Of a stretch of 22,726 nt of DNA, positions 6,883 through 14,831 are shown piece by piece. The stretch is from JAYXXU01 sp049301135. Its GTDB lineage: Bacteria; Pseudomonadota; Gammaproteobacteria; Pseudomonadales; Moraxellaceae. Position 1 is the stretch's first letter. Every line of letters starts with the position of its first letter. The notes under the pieces are model-generated. The model did not search any database and was not told the DNA's origin. It worked only from the letters and a program-made list of their open reading frames with translations. Both the position numbers and the translations under genes were made by a program. The stretch covers positions 1 through 22,726 of the forward strand of contig JBAQKP010000248.1 of the NCBI GenBank assembly GCA_049301135.1, read 5' to 3'.

Positions 6883-7379
6883 CTGTCTTTTTTCTTTTTC
6901 GGTAGCCATGCCCACAGCATCTGACATTGGATCGGCTCTTGTCCCGACTCATCGGTGACGACGACATCGACCAGCAGTTCACCTTTGTCGGTCGTGATGA
7001 TCAGGTTGCGTTGTGCATCGGTCAGTGTGGCGACCGCGACCATGTCGCCTTTAGACGGGCGCTTATAGTCGACGTGCAGCGACTTGATCAGCATGATGCG
7101 GTCGTCTGGCACGTTCATGCCGACCACAAAACCAGTAGCGGTTTCGGCCAGTAGTGCCATCGCAGCAGCATGTACGCCGTTGATGTGGTTTTGTACCGGA
7201 CGGCGGTTTTTGATGCTACAGATCATCTTGTGTGGGGTGACCAGATCGTAGCGAATGCCGGCTGTACCGACCAACGGCACCACACGACCAAATGCAGTGG
7301 ACAACAGTTTAGTGCGGAGGCCAGCCGGTAGTTTGGCGGTGGCATTGACGATTTTGCTGATGCGATTCGGTTTGCTCAT
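6879..7379 (-). CDS. DUF4442 hotdog-fold thioesterase-like protein
   Basis: The 166-residue protein has a hotdog-fold pattern. The segment PVQNHINGVHAAAMALLAET (61-80) carries Asn64, Gly68, His70 and Glu79, resembling the active-site helix of PaaI/YiiD-like thioesterases, and the family is usually labelled DUF4442. It would act in the cytoplasm on an unknown acyl-CoA or similar thioester. The tail PKKKKDS is basic. The start at 7379 is preferred over an upstream in-frame ATG at 7421 inside yajQ, because AAGGA at the end of yajQ is well placed for 7379. Only 4 bases separate it from the yajQ stop, so the two form an operon. Its stop shares bases 6879-6882 with that of the converging cyclase gene. 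Confidence 0.8.
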   Translation of the reverse strand: MSKPNRISKIVNATAKLPAGLRTKLLSTAFGRVVPLVGTAGIRYDLVTPHKMICSIKNRRPVQNHINGVHAAAMALLAETATGFVVGMNVPDDRIMLIKSLHVDYKRPSKGDMVAVATLTDAQRNLIITTDKGELLVDVVVTDESGQEPIQCQMLWAWLPKKKKDS

Positions 7380-7383
7380 CGGC

Positions 7384-7872
7384 TTAGTCCTTAAAGTTGT
7401 TAAATTGCAATGGCACACCAAATTGCTTGTCTTTCAGAAAAGTCATGACTTGTTGCAGGGTGTCACGCTTTTTGTCGGTCACGCGGATTTTGTCGCCTTG
7501 AATCGAAGCCTGCGCTTTAATGCCACTTTCTTTAATGGCTTTGTTGATTTTTTTGGCGGTCTCAGTGTCCAATCCGTCTTTAAGTTTGACGATTTGGTGA
7601 ATGTATTTGCCAGACGCGCTAGGGTCTTGTAGATCAAGCGCTTGGGTGTCTACTTTACGCTTGAGCATATGATTTTCGAGCATCGCGTAGACGTTTTCGA
7701 CTTGCATTTCGTTTTCGCCAGTGATCTTGATTTCTTTGGCTTTTTCATTCAGTTCGATCTTGACTTCCGAACCACGAAAATCAAAGCGGGTGGCGATTTC
7801 TTTTTGGGTGTTTTGCACCGCGTGATTGACTTCAAAAATCTCTAACTCGGATACAACGTCAAAAGAGGGCAT
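7384..7872 (-). CDS. yajQ: YajQ family protein (nucleotide / c-di-GMP binding family)
   Basis: This 162-residue protein has the YajQ family length and hallmark sequences: MPSFDVVSE at the start, TRFDFRGS (28-35), the central GKYIHQIVKLKDGLD, KKINKAIKESGIKAQASIQGD and the C-terminal FNNFKD. The fold is two ferredoxin-like domains. YajQ proteins bind nucleotides, and members in Xanthomonas, Pseudomonas and Stenotrophomonas are c-di-GMP effectors that partner with a LysR regulator. Whether this one binds c-di-GMP is inference, strengthened by the three adjacent cyclases. AAGGTG just upstream of the ATG is the ribosome site. It is the first gene of a two-gene operon with the DUF4442 gene. Confidence 0.95.
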   Translation of the reverse strand: MPSFDVVSELEIFEVNHAVQNTQKEIATRFDFRGSEVKIELNEKAKEIKITGENEMQVENVYAMLENHMLKRKVDTQALDLQDPSASGKYIHQIVKLKDGLDTETAKKINKAIKESGIKAQASIQGDKIRVTDKKRDTLQQVMTFLKDKQFGVPLQFNNFKD

Positions 7873-7904
7873 GATTCACCTTTACAGCAGATTAGATTGT
7901 GAGG

Positions 7905-7933
7905 ATGCTAGGCTGCTTTTGGCGTGCTGACAA
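7905..7933 (-). promoter_or_regulatory. Candidate sigma70-type promoter of yajQ
   Basis: On the minus strand TTGTCA (7933-7928) and TAGCAT (7910-7905) are separated by exactly 17 bases, about 32 bases before the yajQ ATG at 7872. It matches 5/6 and 4/6 of the consensus boxes. It lies in the 131-base gap divergent with corA. Confidence 0.45.
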
Positions 7934-8003
7934 GGACAAAACGTGTGATGTTGGTCTGCGTGCAACACAAGATGATGATGGTATAGAGGCGAAGTAGATC
8001 TGA

Positions 8004-9101
8004 ATGAGCAGCACGAATCATAGCGAACAACGGCCACCGGAATCGGTGATTACGCCGATTGAGCCGTTGCCGCTGACCGAGGCCAGTTGGCGCTCTGGCA
8101 ATGAGCAAAGTCACGGCGTGGTCAGTTGTGTGGCCTATCGACGCAGTACGGGGGCAAAAATCGCGACGCTGCCGCTGTGTGATGTCAGCGAGTTGCTAGC
8201 ACATGAGCCGGACGCGTATGTGTGGATTGGCTTGTTCGAGCCGAGCGCGTCGGTGTTGCAAGAGGTGCAGCATGAGTTTGATTTGCATGATTTGGCGGTG
8301 GAGGATGCCACTCGTAGTCATCAACGCGCCAAAATCGAAAGCTACGACAATGTGTTGTTTGTGGTGCTGCGGACTGCCCAGTTGGTCAAAAAACATGTGC
8401 AGTTTGGGGCGACCTATTTGTTTGTCGGTGAGCGGTTTTTGATCAGTATTCGGCAGGGCGCATCGCTCAGTTATCAGCCGGTGCGCGAGCATTGTGAGCG
8501 GCATCCCGAAAAAATGAAATTTGGCCCTGTCTATGTGCTGTATTCGATTTTAGATTTTGTGGTGGATCAGTTTTTTCCGATTACCGATCAGTTGGGTGAG
8601 CAGTTACGGCACTTGGAAAAGAATATTTTTTCGGAGCGTTTTCAGAAGAAGACGTTGCGCTATTTGTATGATTTAAAGGCGGAGTTGATTCGCTTTCGGT
8701 TGGCGATTAATCCCATGCAGGATATCTGTAGTTATTTTATTTATCATGATCAGGAGGATATGGGGTTGGCGATTTCGGCCAATGCGTTGCCGTATTTTCG
8801 GGACATTCAAGATCATGTGTTGCGCACGTTGGATGCGGTGCAGGGCTTGAGCGATATGCAGCAGGTGGCGATGGATACCTATCTGGGCTTGGTGGGCTTT
8901 AGTCAAAACGAGATTGTGAAGCGCTTGGCCTCGTGGGCGGCAATTTTGGCGGTGCCGACCTTGATGGCGAGTTTTTATGGGATGAATTTTGACAATATGC
9001 CGGAGTTGCATTGGCGCTATGGCTATTACTTGTTGATTGCGGTGATGTTTGCGGTGTCGTATGCGTTGTATCGCAAGCTACGCAAAGTGCATTGGTTGTA
9101 G
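8004..9101 (+). CDS. corA: CorA family Mg2+/divalent cation transporter
   Basis: The 365-residue protein has a soluble N-terminal alpha/beta part (about 38-160), a long helical stretch (about 160-300) and two C-terminal membrane helices. Between the helices is the selectivity-loop signature YGMNF (Gly326-Met327-Asn328), followed by FDNMPELHWRYG. It ends in a basic tail RKLRKVHWL, as CorA proteins do. CorA forms a pentameric channel-like importer in the inner membrane. The N-terminus carries about 35 extra polar residues compared with short CorA members (about 316). The ribosome site is weak (GAGG, 14 bases upstream). It is followed at 11 bases by the rhodanese gene. Other divalent ions are possible substrates. 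Confidence 0.9.
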   Translation: MSSTNHSEQRPPESVITPIEPLPLTEASWRSGNEQSHGVVSCVAYRRSTGAKIATLPLCDVSELLAHEPDAYVWIGLFEPSASVLQEVQHEFDLHDLAVEDATRSHQRAKIESYDNVLFVVLRTAQLVKKHVQFGATYLFVGERFLISIRQGASLSYQPVREHCERHPEKMKFGPVYVLYSILDFVVDQFFPITDQLGEQLRHLEKNIFSERFQKKTLRYLYDLKAELIRFRLAINPMQDICSYFIYHDQEDMGLAISANALPYFRDIQDHVLRTLDAVQGLSDMQQVAMDTYLGLVGFSQNEIVKRLASWAAILAVPTLMASFYGMNFDNMPELHWRYGYYLLIAVMFAVSYALYRKLRKVHWL

Positions 9102-9112
9102 GAGCGGGTGTG

Positions 9113-9427
9113 ATGATTGAGCAGTTATTGATTACTGAATTTGATTTAAATCAACCAGTGACTGTATGGGATGTCCGTGATGCGGCAGCCTATACCGAAG
9201 GACATGTGCGAGGTGCGCTGCATCGGCCACTTGATCAGATTACACCTGAGCAGGTGGCGGCTGTGCCTGCCGATCAGCCGATTTATGTGTTGTGTGGCGG
9301 CGGCACGAAAGCGGGTCGAGCAGCGGCGTTGATTGCGTCGATTGAGCCAGCGCGACGGCTGGTGGAACTGACTGGCGGGACGCGGGCGGCGAAAGCGGCT
9401 GGGATGGCGATTGAGGTTGGGGTGTGA
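9113..9427 (+). CDS. Small single-domain rhodanese
   Basis: This 104-residue sulfurtransferase-like protein has VWDVRDAAAYTEGHVRGA at 18-35, matching the rhodanese D-x-R and G-H-I/V-x-G-A signature. The active-site loop CGGGTKAGR starts at Cys61, the likely sulfur-carrying cysteine. LTGGTRAAKAAGM closes the fold. An upstream in-frame ATG at 9011 lies within corA and adds implausible residues. The ATG at 9113 is preceded by GGAG (9101-9104), eight bases away, so I use it. It starts 11 bases after corA, hence likely the same transcript. The natural acceptor is unknown. Confidence 0.85.
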   Translation: MIEQLLITEFDLNQPVTVWDVRDAAAYTEGHVRGALHRPLDQITPEQVAAVPADQPIYVLCGGGTKAGRAAALIASIEPARRLVELTGGTRAAKAAGMAIEVGV

Positions 9428-9489
9428 TAGATGGTTGCAAAACAGCGTATGATGGGTTGGTCTGAGTCGGTTTTAGCAGGGGTGTAATT

Positions 9490-9720
9490 ATGGACGCGAT
9501 GGCAAGGATTACGCTTGATCCGCTGGTCTGTCATGGTCAGCCGTGTATTCGTGGCCTGCGTTATTCGGTGCGTTGGCTGTTGGAACTACTCAGTAGTGGG
9601 ATGACAACTGAGGAGATTTTGGCCGACTATGAGGACTTAGAGGCTGAGGATATTACAGCGGTGTTGTTGTATGCGGCGCGTTTGGCACAGGTCAAAAGGA
9701 TTGAGGTGGTCGCGGCGTGA
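9490..9720 (+). CDS. DUF433 protein (antitoxin-like helix-turn-helix)
   Basis: This 76-residue protein matches the DUF433 pattern. RITLDPLVCHGQPCIRG (6-22) carries the G-x-P-x-I-R-G core, then come SSGMTTEEILADYEDL (35-50) and ITAVLLYAARLA. The canonical GTR after the core is GLR here. DUF433 proteins fold like a winged helix and are usually antitoxins encoded next to a DUF5615 PIN-like toxin. No such toxin is present here. Instead the stop codon overlaps the GTG start of the mcrB-like gene by 4 bases, so the two are translationally coupled. A role as regulator or accessory of the restriction unit is inference. AGGGG about nine bases upstream supports the first ATG. Confidence 0.85.
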   Translation: MDAMARITLDPLVCHGQPCIRGLRYSVRWLLELLSSGMTTEEILADYEDLEAEDITAVLLYAARLAQVKRIEVVAA

Positions 9721-11615
9721 AGATGTTGTTTGATTACGAATATGATCCCGTGTTGAAGGCTGCTTTTGATAAGGCGTTCTTGGGAGAAAAGAGAGAAAAG
9801 CAAATCAAAAGATTTAATGAGTTTTTAAGGCACATTGAGAAGATTGCACCCAAAGCAGACCATTTTGTTGCTTCGCGTCAACTCAGGGTAGGTAGAAAGC
9901 CCATTCATGACGTACGCGGCTATCCAGTATTTATTATTGACTCTTGTCGTTTTAGCTCTGAAAAAGCTGAGGACTTCGATGGTTTTTTTGATGATGATGG
10001 CGGCTACTCTTCAGACAGCTATGAAGCTCCTGCATTTTATGTTGAGTTACATAATCCCAAAAAAGAAACCTTTGCCAGCTTGGGGCTATCTAAGTTTTTG
10101 GGTCAAAGATACTTTTTTACGTTAAATGACCGTGATTTCACAGCAGCATGTCATTTTGTGGATCAAGTGGTTAAGGCCATTCGTGTCAGTCAGGATGCTT
10201 ACTTCGAGTTTTTGAGAGGTGAGATGCTACGACCTAAACACTATTTGGGCTGGATGCCAATGACCGCCACCAACCAAATCCTATACGGCGCAGCAGGTAC
10301 AGGTAAGACCTACGCCTTGCAGCAACTTCAGCAGCAATATACCGAAACCCTTGCCACCCAAGACCACGAGACTTTTTTGGCTGAAAAACTACGGGATCGC
10401 AGTTGGGCAGAGGTGATTGCGTTGGTGTTTTTGGAGGAAGGCAGATCTCTACGCGTGCCTGAGTTAATTCAACATCCACTGTATTTGGCAAAGGTCAAAA
10501 TTCACGGCATTCAAAAGCCACAGGCCAATGCTTGGGCAGTTTTACAACGCAACGCGCCAGAAGACTCTGAAACCGTGAGAGTCAATAAAAAATCAAAATG
10601 GGCATGGTTTGACAAAGATGATGCGGGTTTATGGCGTTTGTTGGATGCCGAGCGAGAAGACTTAGCCGACCTTCGCCAACTACTCACCAGCATCCAAGAT
10701 GGTGCACAACAAGGCGAAACGATTCAGCGTTATCGCTTCGTCACCTTTCACCAGTCGTATAGCTATGAAGATTTTATTGAAGGCTTACGTCCGGTGCTGG
10801 CCGATGATGAGCGATTCGCCGACAGCCCAAGTGATGGTCAAGTGCGTTACGAAATCAAACAAGGCGCCTTCGTCGAACTCTGCGAGCGGGCGCGACAAGA
10901 CCCCACACATCAGTACGCCATATTTATTGATGAAATCAATCGCGGCAACGTCAGTAAGATTTTTGGCGAATTGATCAGCCTGATCGAATTGGACAAACGG
11001 GCAGGCTGTGCCAATGCCTTGAGCGTAACCCTACCGTACTCCAAACAAAGCTTTAGCGTGCCGGTTAACGTCAGCATCTACGGCACGATGAACAGCGCCG
11101 ACCGATCACTCACGCCGCTGGATACCGCGCTACGCCGTCGTTTTGCGTTTGTGGAGTTTATGCCTGTCCCAGATGCACTGAGTCAACGCGAGCAAGGCGC
11201 GGAGATTGAGGGTGTAAATCTGGTTGCACTGTTACAAAAGCTGAATGACCGGATTGAAGTCTTACTCGGTCGTGATTATTGGTTGGGGCATGCGTATTTT
11301 TGGTCGGTCAAAACGCTAGCTGATCTCAAAAACGTGATGCGTCACAAAATCATTCCGCAGTTGCAGGAACACTGTTTTGACGATTGGGACAAGGTGCGCT
11401 TGATATTGGCCGATAACCAAAAAACGAACATACCAGAACGGCAGTTTATTCAAGTTAAAATCTCCGATAGCGCACAGCTTGAGCGGCTGTTTGGAGATGC
11501 GTCGATCTCGTCAGTCATGCCAAGCTATCAGGTCAATCCAATATTGATGCTAGATGATATTGAGCCGGATCTGGACGTGTTCGGACAGCCCGAAACCTAT
11601 TGGGCGATGTACTGA
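9717..11615 (+). CDS. mcrB: McrB-like AAA+ GTPase of a type IV restriction system
   Basis: The 632-residue protein has an AAA+ GTPase core in the C-terminal two-thirds: Walker A GAAGTGKT (191-198), FHQSYSYEDFIEG (344-356), Walker B IFIDEINR (402-409), and the McrB signature MNSADRSL (458-465, usually MNTADRSL) followed by TPLDTALRRRF. With McrC it would form a complex that translocates on and cuts DNA carrying modified cytosines. Residues 1-180 do not resemble E. coli McrB's DUF3578 and should hold the target-recognition domain. They include an acidic low-complexity patch (86-103) and are encoded by more A/T-rich DNA than the rest. The start is GTG at 9717, overlapping the DUF433 stop (GTGA), with GAGGTGG at 9703-9709 as ribosome site. 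Confidence 0.92.
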   Translation: MKMLFDYEYDPVLKAAFDKAFLGEKREKQIKRFNEFLRHIEKIAPKADHFVASRQLRVGRKPIHDVRGYPVFIIDSCRFSSEKAEDFDGFFDDDGGYSSDSYEAPAFYVELHNPKKETFASLGLSKFLGQRYFFTLNDRDFTAACHFVDQVVKAIRVSQDAYFEFLRGEMLRPKHYLGWMPMTATNQILYGAAGTGKTYALQQLQQQYTETLATQDHETFLAEKLRDRSWAEVIALVFLEEGRSLRVPELIQHPLYLAKVKIHGIQKPQANAWAVLQRNAPEDSETVRVNKKSKWAWFDKDDAGLWRLLDAEREDLADLRQLLTSIQDGAQQGETIQRYRFVTFHQSYSYEDFIEGLRPVLADDERFADSPSDGQVRYEIKQGAFVELCERARQDPTHQYAIFIDEINRGNVSKIFGELISLIELDKRAGCANALSVTLPYSKQSFSVPVNVSIYGTMNSADRSLTPLDTALRRRFAFVEFMPVPDALSQREQGAEIEGVNLVALLQKLNDRIEVLLGRDYWLGHAYFWSVKTLADLKNVMRHKIIPQLQEHCFDDWDKVRLILADNQKTNIPERQFIQVKISDSAQLERLFGDASISSVMPSYQVNPILMLDDIEPDLDVFGQPETYWAMY

Positions 11616-12907
11616 GCGTGGGTCATTTCGACGCGCTATATTACTGTTTGTTTGAGCATCAACGCGTTTCGGCAGTTGCGATTGCGGGTCGGTCGGATAT
11701 AACAGTGCTTCCAGCTGCTACGTTTGCATGGTTGTTGCAACAGCTTGAATCCTCGCGCAATTGCTTCGTATTAGAAGCGGTGCGCGGCGTGCCGGTGATT
11801 AAATTTCAGCAATATGTTGGTGTGCTGCGCTGCCCTGATGGGGTGGTGCTGGAGATTTTGCCGAAGATTTTTAAACACGACGACACGCCCGAAGCGGCTC
11901 GTGCGATCTTGCTGAAAATGCTGGCAGCTGTACCTGACATGACACCATTGCTGCATACTGCTGCTGCGGTACAACTCACCAAAATGCCACTGCTTGAGGT
12001 GTTTTTGCAGTTGGCGCTCGACAGCTTTGCACAGGTGATTCAGCGTGGGCTGCGTCGTGATTATCGGACGGAGCAGGGCAATCTACCGACTTTGCGCGGG
12101 CGGTTGCTGGTCAGTCAACATCTCCAGCATAACGTGACCAATCAGGCACAGTTTTTTACTGCACACGATGACTACACTTCGAATCGTGCCGAAAATCGGC
12201 TGCTCAAATCAGCTGTGCTGCTGGCCAATCGCATCGCCAGATCGGCCAAACAGCAACATTTGGCGCATGAGTTGTTAGTACGGATCGGCGCCGTTCCCGC
12301 GTCAACACAACCAGCACAAGACTGGCGCGCCGTGCGCCTAGATCGCAATATGTCTTATTATCGGCCTGCCTTGGCGTGGACAAAAATTCTGCTTGATCAA
12401 CACAGCCCACTGATTAACGCCGGTCAGCAAGAGGCATTAAGTCTTTGGTTTGATATGAATCAACTGTTTGAGCGCTATGTATTGGTGTGTTTAAGTCGAA
12501 ATTTACCCACAGGTCATCAGCTACTGGCGCAATCACGCGAAAAAACTGTATTGCATCGTCAGTCAGCGCAAGGGCTAGAAAAACATGGCTGCCTAAAGCC
12601 GGATCTGCTGTATCAAATCAACGGCAAAGCCGAGCAAGTCCTTGATACCAAATGGAAGCTGCTCGACACGCCGAATCCCATGCAGTCGGTCAGCCCCGCC
12701 GATTTGTATCAAATGCAAGCCTATGCCGCCGCCTACCTGCCGGCGGGTGGGCAGGTCTGTTTGATCTATCCCAAAACTGAGCGATTTGCGCAGCCGGTCA
12801 AGGGTTGGCGGTTTAGTCATGTCGGTGGGGGACAGGTTGAGCTACGACTGCTGCCATTTTGTTTGCAAACAGGTCAGCTTGTGCGTGGTGCAGACAGCAC
12901 CACCTGA
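11600..12907 (+). CDS. mcrC: McrC-like endonuclease subunit
   Basis: The 435-residue protein is longer than E. coli McrC (about 348). The N-terminal half is a beta-rich McrB-contacting region containing VLRCPDGVVLEILPKIF (75-91). The C-terminal PD-(D/E)xK nuclease has WFDMNQLFERYV (283-294), KPDLLY with Asp335, and VLDTKWK with Asp349 and Lys351, all intact. It cuts DNA when activated by McrB. It overlaps the mcrB stop. Start choice is uncertain: TTG at 11600 gives a 16-base overlap, while GTG at 11618, two bases after the mcrB stop, is an equally good alternative. Neither has a strong ribosome site, so coupling to mcrB translation is expected. Its 3' end overlaps the converging 136-residue gene by 34 bases. 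Confidence 0.9.
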   Translation: MGDVLSVGHFDALYYCLFEHQRVSAVAIAGRSDITVLPAATFAWLLQQLESSRNCFVLEAVRGVPVIKFQQYVGVLRCPDGVVLEILPKIFKHDDTPEAARAILLKMLAAVPDMTPLLHTAAAVQLTKMPLLEVFLQLALDSFAQVIQRGLRRDYRTEQGNLPTLRGRLLVSQHLQHNVTNQAQFFTAHDDYTSNRAENRLLKSAVLLANRIARSAKQQHLAHELLVRIGAVPASTQPAQDWRAVRLDRNMSYYRPALAWTKILLDQHSPLINAGQQEALSLWFDMNQLFERYVLVCLSRNLPTGHQLLAQSREKTVLHRQSAQGLEKHGCLKPDLLYQINGKAEQVLDTKWKLLDTPNPMQSVSPADLYQMQAYAAAYLPAGGQVCLIYPKTERFAQPVKGWRFSHVGGGQVELRLLPFCLQTGQLVRGADSTT

Positions 12908-13284
12908 ACCAACTGCTGTTGTTCAAAACAAAAGCTGATCCCGTCACGGATGCTGTGCAGCACGCCACCCAGATTCAGGAATGGCAGGCCACGCGCCCGC
13001 CAATCTGCTAGCAATTCTTGCGGTTTTAGCAGACTGGTCGTCGAGTAGCGCTCCGGCTGTGCCACACGCGTATTCAGCATGACCTGCTGCACACAGTCGT
13101 TTAGGTCATAACGCAAGCTGACTTGCAGTTGCGGCAGCCAGTCGCGCCGACTGTCATCCAGATGATCCAGCCCCGCAATCACCTGTAGTTGGCCTTTGAC
13201 CTGCCGCTGTAACTGCTGCAATGCCACTGTACGCGATTGTCCACACAGCTCACTCAATGCTATTAAAGACGCTGGATTAGTCAT
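12874..13284 (-). CDS. Hypothetical protein, 136 aa, coupled to creD
   Basis: I do not recognise this protein. It begins at ATG 13284 inside the last codons of creD, overlapping them by 8 bases (ATGACTAA), a layout typical of translational coupling. It has no signal peptide or membrane segment. It is Gln/Leu-rich with an amphipathic helical N-terminal half (about 16-36), a mixed middle, and RGLPFLNLGGVLHSIRDG near the end. Cysteines are at 14, 64 and 114. An in-frame ATG at 13314 would add ten residues but lies deeper in creD. Its last 11 codons overlap the end of mcrC on the opposite strand. A real gene is likely from the coupled start, but function is unknown. Confidence 0.65.
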   Translation of the reverse strand: MTNPASLIALSELCGQSRTVALQQLQRQVKGQLQVIAGLDHLDDSRRDWLPQLQVSLRYDLNDCVQQVMLNTRVAQPERYSTTSLLKPQELLADWRARGLPFLNLGGVLHSIRDGISFCFEQQQLVQVVLSAPRTS

Positions 13285-14761
13285 GTGATTTACTGCCCAG
13301 TTGATACCAATCAATATGCCGAGTCAAATACATCACCAGCGTAATCACCACAAACACCAACACCGAACCCAAAATTAAGGTGTGTTGCTGTGACTGCAAA
13401 ATCACATACAGCGCGGCATACAAACTGGCCAAAATCACCCCCAATCCCAAGGCACGTCTAACCCCACGCAACACATAGCTGACATACCACGTGATCAGCA
13501 GCACACAAGCGACACTCGAGCCGAGATATGCCCACGCAAACGCAAATTGCTCACTAAATGACAGCAGCAACAGATAAAACACCGCTTGCGCCGCACCGAC
13601 CAACGCATACTGAATCGGATGCACCCGCAGGTCTTTCAGCACTTCAAACAAAAAGAACACACCAAAAATCAGCACCAAAAACAACGCAGCATATTTTAAG
13701 GTGCGGTCGGTCAGGCTATAGATATTGATTGGATCAATAAAGCCGATCTGAAAGGCTTGTAAGGACTCAGCCGGTTGTGCCGCTGCATCCACTGCGGCAT
13801 AAGCAGACTGGGCATAGCTAGACTGGGCATAGCTAGACTGGGGATTGTTAGCTACTGCGGTGATATTCAGCGCATGACAGGCCGGTGCATGCTGGCGCTG
13901 GATACAGGCATTTAACAACTGCGTGTTGTGAATCGCCAAATAGCTGTTTTGCCATTCTGCGCTAAACCGATCCGCCAAAATATTTTTACGCTGCGGCAGT
14001 GCCTCGCCGCCAAATTGCGGATGCGGCCAATTAGCCTGCATACTCATCTGAGTCTGTTTGCCGAGCGGTTGAATCGCCAATTGCTGTAGTCCATCCAAAG
14101 ACAGATCAAGTTGGATTTTGAGTGGATTTTTGGCGCGTAAGCCGATATTGACTTGGCTATATGGTTGGTTAAACAGTGAGTTGTCACCATCGGTAGAGAT
14201 TTCAAACAGCAGTTTTTCTGTCCCAACCGTCAGTACCGGCTGCCGATACAGGCCGCGCAAGTCCGAGATCGGCAGCAGCATTTGCGCCTGTTCCCAATGG
14301 ATGGTTTGGCCTGCCTTTGGTTTGAGCAGGACATCTGACGGTGTAAAGTCAGCGCTGAGTTGGATCTGATCTGTATACGAGGTAGCACGATACACGCCGC
14401 GGGCGTATTTTTGATCGCTGACTTGGATGTTGTGTGTCCACTTCGATTGGTTGGGCGTGAGCACGACTTGGCTATGCGTGACACAAGGCAGTGACTTAGG
14501 CGTTGTCGAGGCCGTGGTTGAGCTTGGGGCAGTTTCAGTTGGCTGTCCGGCCAGACAAAAACTTTGCTCAGACACCGGTACGATGATAAACGGACTCATG
14601 ATGGTTTGTGGGCGGACGCTGTCACGACCAATCTCGGCCATCACGTTTTGGCTATATTGCTGTCGCTCATGCACAATGCCGCGCATAAACATAAAACACA
14701 CCAAGAAGCCAAAAATCAGCCCTGCCATGATCAAAAATTTTAAACTTAAAAAGCGCTGCAT
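13277..14761 (-). CDS. creD: Inner membrane protein CreD
   Basis: The 494-residue protein is slightly longer than E. coli CreD (450). One N-terminal membrane helix (about 7-27) is followed by a large, mostly beta, periplasmic domain (about 30-350) and about five C-terminal helices (355-373, 384-402, 407-428, 437-455, 461-479). The family motif HPIQYALVG is at 381-389. CreD is the main CreBC-regulated gene in E. coli; loss or overexpression affects envelope integrity and, in Pseudomonas and Stenotrophomonas, beta-lactam response. A low-complexity repeat (SYAQS) at 310-321 lies in the periplasmic domain. GAGAGGA precedes the ATG, and a perfect cre-tag lies 70 bases upstream. The downstream 136-residue gene starts within its last codons. 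Confidence 0.92.
   Translation of the reverse strand: MQRFLSLKFLIMAGLIFGFLVCFMFMRGIVHERQQYSQNVMAEIGRDSVRPQTIMSPFIIVPVSEQSFCLAGQPTETAPSSTTASTTPKSLPCVTHSQVVLTPNQSKWTHNIQVSDQKYARGVYRATSYTDQIQLSADFTPSDVLLKPKAGQTIHWEQAQMLLPISDLRGLYRQPVLTVGTEKLLFEISTDGDNSLFNQPYSQVNIGLRAKNPLKIQLDLSLDGLQQLAIQPLGKQTQMSMQANWPHPQFGGEALPQRKNILADRFSAEWQNSYLAIHNTQLLNACIQRQHAPACHALNITAVANNPQSSYAQSSYAQSAYAAVDAAAQPAESLQAFQIGFIDPINIYSLTDRTLKYAALFLVLIFGVFFLFEVLKDLRVHPIQYALVGAAQAVFYLLLLSFSEQFAFAWAYLGSSVACVLLITWYVSYVLRGVRRALGLGVILASLYAALYVILQSQQHTLILGSVLVFVVITLVMYLTRHIDWYQLGSKSHD
13796..13842. repeat. 15-bp tandem repeat inside creD
   Basis: ACTGGGCATAGCTAG occurs twice exactly (13807-13821, 13822-13836), flanked by a degenerate copy on the left and a partial copy on the right. 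It keeps the frame and encodes the SYAQS repeats of CreD on the minus strand. Copy number could vary between strains without breaking the gene. Confidence 0.8.
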
Positions 14762-14831
14762 CTGATAATCCTCTCAGCTTGATGATGAGAGAAAGTGTGC
14801 TGCATGGAAAAGGGATCGAATTGGAGCGGGT

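Noticed and set aside
7380..7421. Upstream start of the DUF4442 gene at 7421
   Set aside because: It overlaps the end of yajQ and has no ribosome site. The ATG at 7379 is well placed after AAGGA and fits the family N-terminus.
9011..9112. N-terminal extension of the rhodanese from ATG 9011
   Set aside because: It lies within corA in another frame, adds Cys/Val-rich residues foreign to the family, and the ATG at 9113 has its own ribosome site.
9717..12907. Need for a partner DNA methyltransferase gene
   Set aside because: McrBC-type systems are modification-dependent and need no cognate methyltransferase. Its absence is not a defect.
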